A stretch of 64,000 bases of DNA. It comes from Lysobacterales bacterium PRO7. Its GTDB lineage: Bacteria; Pseudomonadota; Gammaproteobacteria; Xanthomonadales; Rhodanobacteraceae. Made by a program: the position numbers and the translations under genes. Positions 27,101 through 35,187 of the stretch are shown piece by piece. Within the stretch, counting starts at the first letter, position 1, and each line of letters starts with the position of its first letter. The notes beneath the pieces were generated by a model. It saw nothing but the letters and a program-made list of their open reading frames with translations. It did not search any database and was not told where the DNA came from. The stretch covers positions 30,077 through 94,076 of the forward strand of contig QWHH01000016.1 of the NCBI GenBank assembly GCA_021404785.1, written 5' to 3'.

Positions 27101-28087
27101 GGCGTAGCGGTGACGGATACGTTTCCGGCAAACCTGCTGGTGGCGACGCCGAACGCTTTGTCGAATACATGCGGTGGTACGGCGACCGCGGTCGCCGGAA
27201 CGGGCAGCGTGAGTTTGAGCGGCGGCACGATAGCGGCGGGTGGCAGTTGCACGATCGTGTTGAACGTGACGGCGACTGCGAACGGCAGTTACACGAACAC
27301 GACAGGCAATGTGCTCTCGACCAATGGCGGCACGGGCAACACGGGTAGTGCCACACTGACAGTTGCCACGCCGAAGCTGAGTGTGGTCAAGTCGGGCCCG
27401 GCGAGTGCGACGGTGGGCGTGGCGTACAACTACACGATCACGGTGACGAACACGGGCACGGCGGCGACGATCAACTCGGTGACGCCGGGCAGTCCGACGT
27501 GCACGATTGCGAGCCAGGTGGTGACGTGCACGATCGCCTCGGGCATGGGCACGGGTGCGGGCAACGCGGTGACGTACACGATCAATGTGACGCCGACGGC
27601 GAGTGCGACGAGTCCGGTGACGAACACGGCGGACGTGGGCGGCGGTGGCGATCCGGGGTGTCCGGTGGCGACGCCGTGCGTGAGTCCGCCGGTGACGACG
27701 ACGCTGAATGCCGATTACAGTCACGAATATTGGCTCGGCCGCCGCGACCAACGCGATACTTGCCGATCCAGCGCCGGGTGGATTGACCTATGTGTCGTCC
27801 GGCGCGCCCTGCGCGAGCGGGTTCCCATGCGATCTGGGCATGATCGCGGTGGGTCAGACGATCACGATTCCGACGGTCACCTTTGCGATCGGCGCCAATG
27901 TAACCGGTTCAATCGTCAACATCGCCAGCGTCACGAGCGACCAGACGACGCAAACCAGTTCCAGTGCATCGACCGTGGTCAGATCTGCAGTAAAACCGAT
28001 CAAAGTGCCAGCGCTGGATTGGCGTGGCATGTTGCTGCTGGCTCTGATGGTGGCGGTTGGTGGAAGCTACTGGCAACGCCAGCGTGA
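24167..28087 (+). CDS. Large secreted DUF11-repeat surface protein, frame broken before its C-terminal tail
   Basis: Secreted repeat protein. GGGGAAGGA precedes ATG 24167; the signal peptide (about 1-30) ends TATAA. Residues about 35-265 form a propeller-like domain resembling DUF6923. From about 270 to 1180 follow roughly seven Ser/Thr/Gly-rich DUF11-type beta-sandwich repeats (recurrent LTVTNTGTAATTG and DTLPAG motifs), some with Cys-rich inserts (GGDPHC). Around base 27715 the sense continues in the next frame; after that point this frame encodes about 120 residues of unlikely composition up to its stop at 28087. The intact protein would end at 28103 with a sorting-like tail. It probably acts as a surface filament or adhesin. 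Near-identical repeat blocks (25390-25790 and 26195-26600) show internal duplication. Confidence 0.8.
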   Translation: MRNGAGVAVLLSRGLAWGSALFLLAFGTATAAPTPFVCSNNFYIVQGSAASVTLNTLNIGAKTLTPIGSATSTLYNGIGFRPQDGFIWGSDGNVANKIVQVDATGTLNVLPLTGGITLSNSGDVNPVTGLYYNGGGGTTTLNEINVAAVPNPALVRTLTLSQKIGFDMAFSPLSGKAYTVYQGQLYSFAIPASGTAVTVNGPLLTTGVTLPAGDTYGAAFFDQNGIFYPYDNKGTLYRVNLNTSPATVSIAASGLPNVANNDGAWCAAAPNMTKDANPRALVPGGTTTYTFAINNILAATNVTFTDTLPAGLTFVPGTVSPTTVAGGTPVLSGGNATLTIPNMTLAGTTSYTFTIQAQAAISANGDYPNQANLTGTIYGGNAQVSAVSSDPTLLAPYQPTVVGVAVPRLGLTKTSNGPWTVGQAGATFTLSVTNSGTAATTGTITVLDTLPAGISAVSGTYSGWACTVAGQSVTCTSTTSIAATNGTSSITLPVAVAAAAAGSVTNNASVGGGGDPNNGGSPPSPGSCVGGDPHCASTTTTVNLPQLTVTKSASPVAFTVGGTGTYSLTVGNAGTASTAGNITITDALPSGVTTTATPSGAGWNCSASTPTNVSCTTAAVLAVGGSAPVISVPVAIAVGTASPAVNTAAVTGGGDTTCPGSAHCFAQISTTVNAPSLGIAKTANGPWTAGQSGAQYTLTVTNTGTAATTGTITVLDTMPTGVTPSLASPFTSGSWTCNFASPTLTCTSAASIAATSGTSTISVPVNVTAAAIPNVTNQASVGGGGDPNNGGAPPAPGSCAGGDPHCGSTMTTVSAPSAPTITKAFGAASIPLNGTTSLSFTVTNPNAATTLTGVGVTDTLPVGLVVSTPNGLTGSCGGGTITATAGSGSVSLSGATLAANASCTFSVNVTGVVAGDQNNTTGNVTSTEGGNGGTASANVTIVAPPSIAKAFSPTTIAINGTTQLTLTITNPNAGTALNGVAVTDTFPANLLVATPNALSNTCGGTATAVAGTGSVSLSGGTIAAGGSCTIVLNVTATANGSYTNTTGNVLSTNGGTGNTGSATLTVATPKLSVVKSGPASATVGVAYNYTITVTNTGTAATINSVTPGSPTCTIASQVVTCTIASGMGTGAGNAVTYTINVTPTASATSPVTNTADVGGGGDPGCPVATPCVSPPVTTTLNADYSHEYWLGRRDQRDTCRSSAGWIDLCVVRRALRERVPMRSGHDRGGSDDHDSDGHLCDRRQCNRFNRQHRQRHERPDDANQFQCIDRGQICSKTDQSASAGLAWHVAAGSDGGGWWKLLATPA

Positions 28088-28103
28088 CCCGATGCGACGC
28101 TGA
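27708..28103 (+). pseudogene. Out-of-frame C-terminal part of the DUF11 protein with IPTL-CTERM-like tail
   Basis: In the frame starting near 27711 the sequence reads ITVTNIGSAAATNA, then the rest of a DUF11 domain and a tail VPALDWRGMLLLALMVAVGG ending in basic residues. This is the layout of IPTL-CTERM/PEP-CTERM-like sorting signals: short conserved motif, membrane helix, Arg-rich end. It must have belonged to the preceding gene. The join (LNAD to ITVTN) skips the first 20 or so residues expected for a DUF11 domain, so a small deletion rather than a single-base slip is likely. Confidence 0.75.
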
Positions 28104-28133
28104 ACCGGCGCGATTCGAAATCGTGTGATTCGA

Positions 28134-28160
28134 GGGCGGCTGGCAACAGCCGCCCTTTTT
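28134..28160 (+). terminator. Rho-independent terminator after the DUF11 gene
   Basis: Perfect 9-bp stem GGGCGGCTG (28134-28142) and CAGCCGCCC (28147-28155) closed by a GCAA tetraloop and followed by TTTTT. It ends the surface-protein transcript before the OPT transporter gene. Confidence 0.9.
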
Positions 28161-28234
28161 CGTGCGTTGCGGTATGCGCAAACGCGCCCGGGTCTGCAAT
28201 ACTTAGGGCCTCCCGTCTATCAGGAATTGCGATC

Positions 28235-30235
28235 GTGAATGGTCTGCCCTCCAATGCCGCCCCGCGCGCCGAATTCACCATCCGCGGCCTGATCATCGGC
28301 ATCGTGATCACGATCGTGTTCACCGCGGCCAATGTGTATTTCGGATTGAAGGCAGGATTGACGTTCTCGACCTCGATTCCGGCGGCGGTGATCTCGATGG
28401 CGATCCTCAAGGCCATGCGCGATGCCACGATCCAGGAAAACAACATCGTGCAGACCGTGGCCTCGGCCGCTGGCACGCTGTCCTCGATCATCTTCGTGCT
28501 GCCCGGACTCATCATCGTTGGCTGGTGGACGGGATTCCCGTTCTGGGTCACGTTCGGCATCTGCGCGACCGGCGGCATCCTTGGCGTGATGTACACGATC
28601 CCCCTGCGCCGCGCGCTAGTCACCGATTCGGATCTGCCGTATCCGGAAGGCGTTGCCTGCGCCGAAGTGCTGAAGGTCGGCGCGGGGCAGGTGCAGGGCA
28701 ACGCCGCCGAATCCGTGGATGCGAGCAGCGCCGGACTGAAAGCCGTGGTTTGGGGTTCCATCGTCTCGGCCGTCTTCTACATCGTCGTGCAGACGAAAAT
28801 CTTCGCCAGCGACGTGGCGCAATACTTCCGTCTCGGCAGCGATGAAAAATCCAGCGCCACCGGCTACGACTTCAATCTTTCCTTCGCGCTGTTCGCGGTC
28901 GGACATCTGGTCGGCTTGTGGGTGGGCGTGGCGATGGGGGTCGGCGCACTGATCGGTTGGGGCTGGGCGGTGCCGCATTTCACCGCGCTGCATGCGCAGG
29001 CCGGCGCGGCGGCGGATGTGGCGCAAGGAGCATGGAGCCACTACGTGCGCTTCGTCGGTGCCGGCACCATCGGCGTGGCGGCGATCTGGACGCTGGCCAA
29101 GCTGGTCAAGCCCGTCGTTGGAGGATTGACCGGCGCGATGCGCGCCTCACGCGCGCGCAAGGAAGGCAGACTCGATACCCTGCCACGCACCGAACATGAC
29201 ATGCCGATCGGCACGGTCGGCCTGATCATGCTGGCCTGCCTCGTCCCAGTCGGATACCTGCTGTGGCAATTCGCGGACGGCGCCGGACTCGGCGATCACG
29301 CTGCCTTGCTCGCCATCGGCGGTGTGGTCTTCGTGATCGTGTTGAGCTTTCTCGTTTCCGCCGTGTGCGGCTACATGGCCGGCTTGATCGGATCGAGCAA
29401 CAGTCCGTTGTCGGGCATCGGCATCCTCGTCGTCATCATCGCCGCGCTGCTGCTTGTGTTGTTCGTCAAATCGCTGGTGCCAGCCGAGGCCGGCAAGGCG
29501 CTGGTCGCGTTCGCCTTGTTCATCACCTCGATTGTGTTCGCGGTTGCTTCGATCGCCAACAACAACCTGCAGGATCTGAAAACCGGCCAGCTTGTCGACG
29601 CGACGCCCTCGCTGCAGCAGTGGGCGCTGGTGATCGGCGTGATCGCTGGCGCGGTGGTGATTCCGCCAGTGCTGGACCTGTTGCAGCACGCTTATGGATT
29701 CGTCGGCGCACCGGGTGCGGACCCGGCGCACGCTCTGCCCGCGCCGCAGGCCGGGCTGATTTCCGCGCTGGCGCAGGGCGTGATCACGAACAATATCGAC
29801 TGGAGCCTGATCGCGATCGGCGCCGGCATCGGCGTTGCGATCATCATCCTCGACGAAATTCTGGGCCTGGCGAAGAAAGGTCCCCGCCTGCCGCCGCTCG
29901 CCGTTGGTCTGGGCATCTACCTGCCGACATCGACCACGCTGATGGTCGTCGTCGGCGCCCTCGTCGGCGCGTGGTTCGACCGCCGAGCCGAACGCGGGCC
30001 GAACGGCGATGCGGTCAAGCAACTGGGCATTCTGCTCGCATCCGGTTTGATCGTCGGCGAAAGCCTGCTCGGCGTGATCATCGCCGCCGTCGTCGCGTTT
30101 TCCGGCAATACCGCACCGCTGGCCCTGGTCGGCGATGCCTTCGCCACGCCGTCGATCTGGATCGGCGGCATTGCCTTCGTCGCCGTCACAATTGTCTTGT
30201 ATCGCTGGATCGGCCGCATGGGTCGCGCGGCCTGA
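28235..30235 (+). CDS. OPT-family oligopeptide transporter
   Basis: Inner-membrane transporter of 666 residues with about 14-16 hydrophobic helices. N-terminal FTIRGLIIGIVITIVFTAANVYFGLKAGLT and the later DLPYPEGVACAEVL segment are characteristic of the OPT superfamily. These carriers import small peptides or metal-chelate complexes. It is followed after 18 bp by a secreted S9 peptidase, suggesting a peptide scavenging pair: hydrolysis outside, uptake or further use inside. Confidence 0.9.
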   Translation: MNGLPSNAAPRAEFTIRGLIIGIVITIVFTAANVYFGLKAGLTFSTSIPAAVISMAILKAMRDATIQENNIVQTVASAAGTLSSIIFVLPGLIIVGWWTGFPFWVTFGICATGGILGVMYTIPLRRALVTDSDLPYPEGVACAEVLKVGAGQVQGNAAESVDASSAGLKAVVWGSIVSAVFYIVVQTKIFASDVAQYFRLGSDEKSSATGYDFNLSFALFAVGHLVGLWVGVAMGVGALIGWGWAVPHFTALHAQAGAAADVAQGAWSHYVRFVGAGTIGVAAIWTLAKLVKPVVGGLTGAMRASRARKEGRLDTLPRTEHDMPIGTVGLIMLACLVPVGYLLWQFADGAGLGDHAALLAIGGVVFVIVLSFLVSAVCGYMAGLIGSSNSPLSGIGILVVIIAALLLVLFVKSLVPAEAGKALVAFALFITSIVFAVASIANNNLQDLKTGQLVDATPSLQQWALVIGVIAGAVVIPPVLDLLQHAYGFVGAPGADPAHALPAPQAGLISALAQGVITNNIDWSLIAIGAGIGVAIIILDEILGLAKKGPRLPPLAVGLGIYLPTSTTLMVVVGALVGAWFDRRAERGPNGDAVKQLGILLASGLIVGESLLGVIIAAVVAFSGNTAPLALVGDAFATPSIWIGGIAFVAVTIVLYRWIGRMGRAA

Positions 30236-30253
30236 GTTGAGAGGAGTATCGAA

Positions 30254-32314
30254 ATGAAATTCGTCTTTGCTTTTTGTGCACTTGTCGCAGCGTCCGGTGT
30301 GTACGCCGCTTCGCATTCCTTCAACGTGCATGACCTTGTCATGATGAACCGCGTGAGCGACCCGCAGTTGTCGCCCGATGGCCAGCATGTTCTTTTTTCG
30401 ATGCGCGAAACCGATTACGCCGCGAACCGGGGCATCAATGGTATCTGGCTGCTGGATTTGTCGGCGAAAGATGCCAAGCCGATGCGATTGACAGACAAGG
30501 ACATCAGCGCGTCCACTCCGCGCTGGTCGGCGGATGGCAAATCCGTGTATTACCTCGCGCAAGCCAAGGGCGACGAGTACACGCGCGTGTGGCGCATGGC
30601 CGCGACGCCGGGATCGGCGCCGCAAAGCGAAACGCCGTGGCCGGCAGACATCAACACGTTCAAGTTGTCGCCTGACGGCACGACGATGTTGTTGTCCGTC
30701 GACGTTTTCGAAGATTGCGCCGAACGTCTTTGTACGAAGCGCGCGCCGCAGGAAGGGCTGGAAAAGGCCACCGGGCATCTTTACGACCGTCTGTTCGTGC
30801 GTCACTGGGACACCTGGTCCGACGGCCGCCGTTCCCAGCTCTACATCGCGCCCGCGTTGACGCCGCGTGGTGGCAAGGGCATGGCCGCACTGCCGCGCTT
30901 GCTCTCGAAGGGCATCGACGGCGACGTTCCATCCAAGCCATTCGGCGACGACACCGAATTCGCGTTTTCGCCGGATGGGAAAACGGTTTACTTCGACGTG
31001 CGCATCGCGGGCAAGACCGAACCGTGGTCGACGAATTTCGATGTGTATTCCGTGCCTGCGGACGGTTCATCCGCACCGAAAAACCTCACCGCCGCGAACC
31101 TTGCATGGGATGCGTATCCGCTGCCCTCGCGCGACGGCAAGACGCTGTATTACCTGGCCATGAAGGTGCCCGGCTTCGAAGCCGACCGTTTCGGCATCAT
31201 GGCGCTGGATCTCGCCAGCGGCAAAGCGCATGAACTGGATGCTGCGTGGGATCGTTCCGCAGGACCGCTGCAACTGTCCGCGGATGGCAAGACGCTTTAC
31301 ACCACGACCGATGACAACGGCGATCACCCCCTGTTCGCCATCGACATCGCCAGCGGCAAGGCCACGCGCCTCGTCGGCGATGGCAACGTGTCGGCATTCG
31401 ACGCCGGCACAAAAGGCCTGATCGTCGCGCGCGATGATTTCTCCCATCCCGTGGATTTGTACCGATATGCGGACGGCAAGCTCGCGCAGATCACCGACGT
31501 CAACGCGCAGCGTCTGGCCGATGTGCGCTTCAGCAAGGCGACCTGGTTCACGTTCAAGGGCTGGAACGGCGAAGTCGTGCACGGCTACGCCATGCCGCCG
31601 GTGGACGCGAAGCCCGGGCAGAAATATCCGGTCGCGTTCCTCATTCACGGCGGCCCGCAGTCGCCGTGGACGAACGAGTTCCACTATCGCTGGACTCCCG
31701 AAACCTATGCCGGCGCCGGCTTCGGCGTGGTCGCGATCAATTTCCACGGCTCGCCCGGTTATGGCCAGTCCTTCACCGATTCGATCAGCCAGCATTGGGG
31801 CGACCGGCCGCTGGAGGACTTGCAGAAAGGTTGGGCGGCGGCGTTGAAGGAATTCCCCTATCTCGACGGTTCGCGTGCCTGTGCGCTCGGCGCGAGCTAC
31901 GGCGGCTACATGACGTACTGGATCGCCGGCGTGTGGAACCAGCCGTGGAAATGCCTGATTGACCACGATGGCGTGTTCGATACGCGCATGATGTATTACG
32001 CGACCGAAGAGTTGTGGTTCGAGGAACACGAAAACGGCGGCACGCAGTACGAACATCCGCAGAATTACGAGAAGTTCAATCCCATCGATCACGTCAAGGA
32101 TTGGCGCGTGCCGATGCTCGTGGTGCATTCCGATCACGATTACCGTATCCCGCTGTCGCAGGGATTGAGCGCGTTCACCGCGTTGCAGCGCCGTGGCATT
32201 CCGAGCGAATTCCTGCATTACCCGGATGAAAGCCATTGGGTGCAGAAGCCGCAGAACAGTGTGATGTGGCACGACACCGTCAATGCGTGGCTCAAGAAGT
32301 GGACCGCGCAATGA
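30254..32314 (+). CDS. Secreted S9-family prolyl oligopeptidase / acylaminoacyl peptidase
   Basis: Exported serine peptidase of 686 residues. Signal peptide about 1-19 (VYAA). An N-terminal beta-propeller of TolB/WD-like blades (SPDGQHVLFS, SADGKSVYYL, SPDGKTVYFD; about 35-420) gates a C-terminal alpha/beta hydrolase domain with catalytic Ser548 in GASYGGYM, Asp629 in HSDHDYRIP and His661 in ESHW. It removes dipeptides or acylated residues from peptides. AGGAG precedes the start. Confidence 0.92.
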   Translation: MKFVFAFCALVAASGVYAASHSFNVHDLVMMNRVSDPQLSPDGQHVLFSMRETDYAANRGINGIWLLDLSAKDAKPMRLTDKDISASTPRWSADGKSVYYLAQAKGDEYTRVWRMAATPGSAPQSETPWPADINTFKLSPDGTTMLLSVDVFEDCAERLCTKRAPQEGLEKATGHLYDRLFVRHWDTWSDGRRSQLYIAPALTPRGGKGMAALPRLLSKGIDGDVPSKPFGDDTEFAFSPDGKTVYFDVRIAGKTEPWSTNFDVYSVPADGSSAPKNLTAANLAWDAYPLPSRDGKTLYYLAMKVPGFEADRFGIMALDLASGKAHELDAAWDRSAGPLQLSADGKTLYTTTDDNGDHPLFAIDIASGKATRLVGDGNVSAFDAGTKGLIVARDDFSHPVDLYRYADGKLAQITDVNAQRLADVRFSKATWFTFKGWNGEVVHGYAMPPVDAKPGQKYPVAFLIHGGPQSPWTNEFHYRWTPETYAGAGFGVVAINFHGSPGYGQSFTDSISQHWGDRPLEDLQKGWAAALKEFPYLDGSRACALGASYGGYMTYWIAGVWNQPWKCLIDHDGVFDTRMMYYATEELWFEEHENGGTQYEHPQNYEKFNPIDHVKDWRVPMLVVHSDHDYRIPLSQGLSAFTALQRRGIPSEFLHYPDESHWVQKPQNSVMWHDTVNAWLKKWTAQ

Positions 32315-32318
32315 GCGC

Positions 32319-33164
32319 ATGAGCATGGTGCTGGAAACCCTTGCCGAGCACCGCTGCTTCGGCGGCGTGCAGGGTTTCTACCGGCATCGTTCATCGGCCT
32401 GCAACGGGCCGATGAACCTCGGTGTGTTCGTGCCGCCGCAGGCGGAACGCGGACGCGTGCCCGTGTTGTACTGGCTGTCTGGACTGGGCTGTACCGAACA
32501 GAACTTCACGCTCAAGGCCGGCGCGCAATGCGTGGCCGCGGAACTCGGGTTGATGCTGGTGGTGCCGGATACGAGTCCGCGCAATACCAGTATCCGCGGT
32601 GAAGCGGACGATGAGCACCTTGGCGTGGGTGCCTCATTGTATGTGGATGCGACGCGGGCGCCGTGGTCGCGGCATTTCCAAATGTATACCTATGTCACCG
32701 AGGAATTGCCGGTTCTGATCGCGGCACATTTTCCGGCCGATACGCAACGCGCGGGCATCTTTGGCCATTCGATGGGCGGACACGGCGCGTTGACCATCGC
32801 GCTGCGCAACCCGCAGCGTTACCGCAGCGTGTCCGCGCTCGCGCCGATTGCCTCGCCCATGCAAGTGGATTGGTGCGCGCGGGCGTTCGCCGAATACCTG
32901 GGTTCTGATCGCGAAACATGGAGTCCCTACGATGCCTGCGGACTGCTGGCGTCAGGGCATCGTTTCCCCGGCGAGATTCTCGTCGATCAGGGCGCGGCCG
33001 ATCCGCACCTGTCGAATCTGAAACCGGACTCGCTGCGCGCGGCCTGCGCGCGTGCAGGACAGGCGCTGAACCTGCGCCGGCAAGCCGGGTACGACCATTC
33101 GTATTTCTTCGTCGCGAGCTTCATTGCCGAGCACCTGCGCCATCACGCACAGGCGCTGGTCTGA
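32319..33164 (+). CDS. fghA: S-formylglutathione hydrolase
   Basis: Cytoplasmic esterase D-family hydrolase of 281 residues, the last step of glutathione-dependent formaldehyde detoxification. Nucleophile Ser151 in GHSMGGHGAL, SGLGCTEQNF, and the DQGAADPHL and YDHSYFF motifs with catalytic Asp and His match the family. It starts 4 bp after the S9 peptidase stop. The partner formaldehyde dehydrogenase (frmA/adhC) is not in the window. It converges on the SLOG gene with only 3 bp between stops. Confidence 0.93.
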   Translation: MSMVLETLAEHRCFGGVQGFYRHRSSACNGPMNLGVFVPPQAERGRVPVLYWLSGLGCTEQNFTLKAGAQCVAAELGLMLVVPDTSPRNTSIRGEADDEHLGVGASLYVDATRAPWSRHFQMYTYVTEELPVLIAAHFPADTQRAGIFGHSMGGHGALTIALRNPQRYRSVSALAPIASPMQVDWCARAFAEYLGSDRETWSPYDACGLLASGHRFPGEILVDQGAADPHLSNLKPDSLRAACARAGQALNLRRQAGYDHSYFFVASFIAEHLRHHAQALV

Positions 33165-33167
33165 GCT

Positions 33168-34856
33168 TCACATCCGCCCGTGTTCGAGCGGGCGCTGGCG
33201 GTGCATCATCGCCCATTCGGCGTGTTCGGCCAGCGCGGCCTCGCCGAGCGCGCGCAGGATTTCGCGCCGCTCGCCGTCGTCGCGTGCGCCTTGCAGCGCA
33301 GTGCGCGCGTCGGTGAACAGGCGGCGCATGAAACGGTATTGCTTGATCAATTCCTTGTCCGCCTTGCGGTAGGCATAGGCCTCGCGCACGGCTCCGGAAA
33401 CCGAGAACACCGCCATCAGCACGATCAGGTCGTTCTTCGCGTCCACGGACAGCCGGAACGCCAGCGCGGCGAGCACGATGCTGATCGCGATGCCGGCGTA
33501 AAGGCTCACCCTGCCGATATGCTCGGTCATGCGGTAGTTGCGCTCGCGCTGCTCAGCCTTGTGCGTGTAATAGGCGAGCTGGCCGGAATCCGCATTGCCG
33601 ATCCATTCGCCGATGACGGCGTGCAGTTGTTCCGCGCGACGATCGGGCGCATCCGGCGCGCGGATCAGGTCGGCACTGCGCATCGCATTGCGTACCCAGT
33701 CCAGCGCGATGTCCTGCTTCTGCTGCAGGCTGTCCTGCGCGAATTCCGGATCGCCGGTCAGGGAAATCCCGGCGCGACGCCAGTAGCCCTGCACGCGCAG
33801 GCCTTCGGCGAGCGCGCGGTAGTCCAGGTATTTGCGATGCCATTCGCGGCGCGCGGCGATCGTGCTGATGATCACGCCACTGGCGAACAGCAGCAGGAAC
33901 ACATAGATGTAGGCGTCGGCATTGGTCAGGTTGTCGTAGACCGCGAAGGCGATGCCCATCAAACCGGCCACGCTGTATGAAATGCGCATCGCCAGCAGAA
34001 CACGCCGCTGGAAATGCATGGCGAGCCAGTCTGCGGCGCGGAACAGCGTGGCCAGCGCAGGCGGTGCGCCGCGTTCGACCGGATCGGCGGGCGACGCGTC
34101 GATCTGCGCTTGATATTTCGCCGCGTCGGCGTTGAATTCCCCGGCTTCGGCGAATGCGTTGCGGAAGCGCGCCGGCATGGGCACGTCCGGTGCGGAAACC
34201 GAACCCGCGGTACGCCACAAGATTTGTCCAGCCTGCAGCGGCGCCGGCGGAGCGCCATCGGCGCCGTCGCGCGAACACACCAGATGGCACACCGGACGTT
34301 CGTCGCCGTAACCGAACAGCCAGCGCCGTGCGCCGCGCCGGCGTTCGATCAGGCCGGGCATGATGCCGTGCAGGTAGTAATCGACCACCTGGGCGGTGCC
34401 GCCGAGGCGGTCTGATTGCTTGCCGTCCCAGATCGTCAGCAGCAGGTGGCAGTGCCGTGCGATGAACACGCCGGCGCGTGCGTACTGGCGGTCGCGTTCC
34501 ACGCCGGCAAGCGCGACTTCCTCCAAAGTATGGCCAGGCAGCAATGGCATCTCGATGAGGTGGGCGCGCCCGCACAGCGCGTCGAAGGCGGCGCGGGCGG
34601 CGGCATGGGTGAAGTCCTGCGCATACAGGTCGCGCGGCAGCGGCAGCGGCGCGATGACCTGTGCTCCGACCGCCAGTGCTTCCTGTGCCGCAATCTGGTC
34701 ACCGCCCTCGGCCAGCGCGGACAGTACCACCAGTGCGCTGTGCGGAAACTCGCGTTGCAAGCGCGCGAAAAAATCCCGCACGCGCAGCCGGATCGATTCG
34801 ACTTCGCGCGCGGGGATGTTGCGGTGGCTGGTGACGCCGACGATCAGCGGAATCAT
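33168..34856 (-). CDS. SLOG-like nucleotide-sensing domain fused to four membrane helices (SLATT-like), candidate immune effector
   Basis: A 562-residue protein. Residues about 1-170 look like a SLOG/LOG-type Rossmann domain: VGVTSHRNI at the first strand, SALAEGGDQIAAQEA as the Gly-rich loop, and LLLTIWDGKQSDRLGGTAQ as the later loop. Such domains bind nucleotides or NAD-derived ligands. Two helix pairs follow (about 290-312 and 318-342; 449-470 and 475-495) separated by a soluble helical segment with WHRKYLDYRALAEGLRVQGYW, a pattern I associate with SLATT-type 2TM modules. By analogy the membrane part would form a pore or disturb the membrane when the SLOG part senses a signal. Last gene of the TIR operon, one base after the preceding stop. 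Family assignment is by eye. Confidence 0.6.
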   Translation of the reverse strand: MIPLIVGVTSHRNIPAREVESIRLRVRDFFARLQREFPHSALVVLSALAEGGDQIAAQEALAVGAQVIAPLPLPRDLYAQDFTHAAARAAFDALCGRAHLIEMPLLPGHTLEEVALAGVERDRQYARAGVFIARHCHLLLTIWDGKQSDRLGGTAQVVDYYLHGIMPGLIERRRGARRWLFGYGDERPVCHLVCSRDGADGAPPAPLQAGQILWRTAGSVSAPDVPMPARFRNAFAEAGEFNADAAKYQAQIDASPADPVERGAPPALATLFRAADWLAMHFQRRVLLAMRISYSVAGLMGIAFAVYDNLTNADAYIYVFLLLFASGVIISTIAARREWHRKYLDYRALAEGLRVQGYWRRAGISLTGDPEFAQDSLQQKQDIALDWVRNAMRSADLIRAPDAPDRRAEQLHAVIGEWIGNADSGQLAYYTHKAEQRERNYRMTEHIGRVSLYAGIAISIVLAALAFRLSVDAKNDLIVLMAVFSVSGAVREAYAYRKADKELIKQYRFMRRLFTDARTALQGARDDGERREILRALGEAALAEHAEWAMMHRQRPLEHGRM

Positions 34857-34857
34857 G

Positions 34858-35187
34858 TCATCGGTTCTTGATGCTCGGAACTGGATCGCCTTCCCGTGAT
34901 GCAAGCGTGCTGTAAGTCCGGCCATTTGCATCCGCTACCACGGTGATCGTGTATGCGTAAAGCGCGGGATCGGTATCGTTATCCTGCACCGTGATTTCAT
35001 TGCTGGCGACGGCCAGCGACGAGAAGGGAGGGTTGGGTAGTCCGGTCAGCGAGGAGAAAGTGAATTTCTGGCTGCCGCCGGGTTTCCATTTGATGGTTTG
35101 GTTACCGCGATTGGCATTGAATTGTGGCGGCTCGCAGGTGACTGCGGGATTGCGGTTGATGTCCAGTTTGACGGTGATGTCAGTCAT
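34858..35187 (-). CDS. Small beta-rich protein in the TIR-SLOG cassette, unknown function
   Basis: A 109-residue cytoplasmic protein without signal peptide or membrane helix. Alternating hydrophobic residues (ITVKLDINRN, KFTFSSL, YAYTITVVADANG) suggest an Ig-like beta sandwich; the N-terminal third has PxxF and IKWKPGG turns. I do not recognise the family. GGAG lies upstream of ATG 35187, and the start lies 8 bp inside the TIR gene, so it is translationally coupled to it. Its position between an enzyme-like TIR protein and a membrane protein suggests an adaptor or ligand-recognition role; this is speculation. Confidence 0.6.
   Translation of the reverse strand: MTDITVKLDINRNPAVTCEPPQFNANRGNQTIKWKPGGSQKFTFSSLTGLPNPPFSSLAVASNEITVQDNDTDPALYAYTITVVADANGRTYSTLASREGDPVPSIKNR

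Noticed and set aside
25390-27700. Regular direct repeats resembling a CRISPR-like or satellite array
   Set aside because: Repeats are coding, keep frame, vary by codon and spell DUF11 domains; there are no short identical repeats with unique spacers.
27690-27730. Programmed ribosomal frameshift in the DUF11 gene
   Set aside because: No slippery heptamer or obvious downstream pseudoknot; the join also lacks part of a domain, which fits deletion better.
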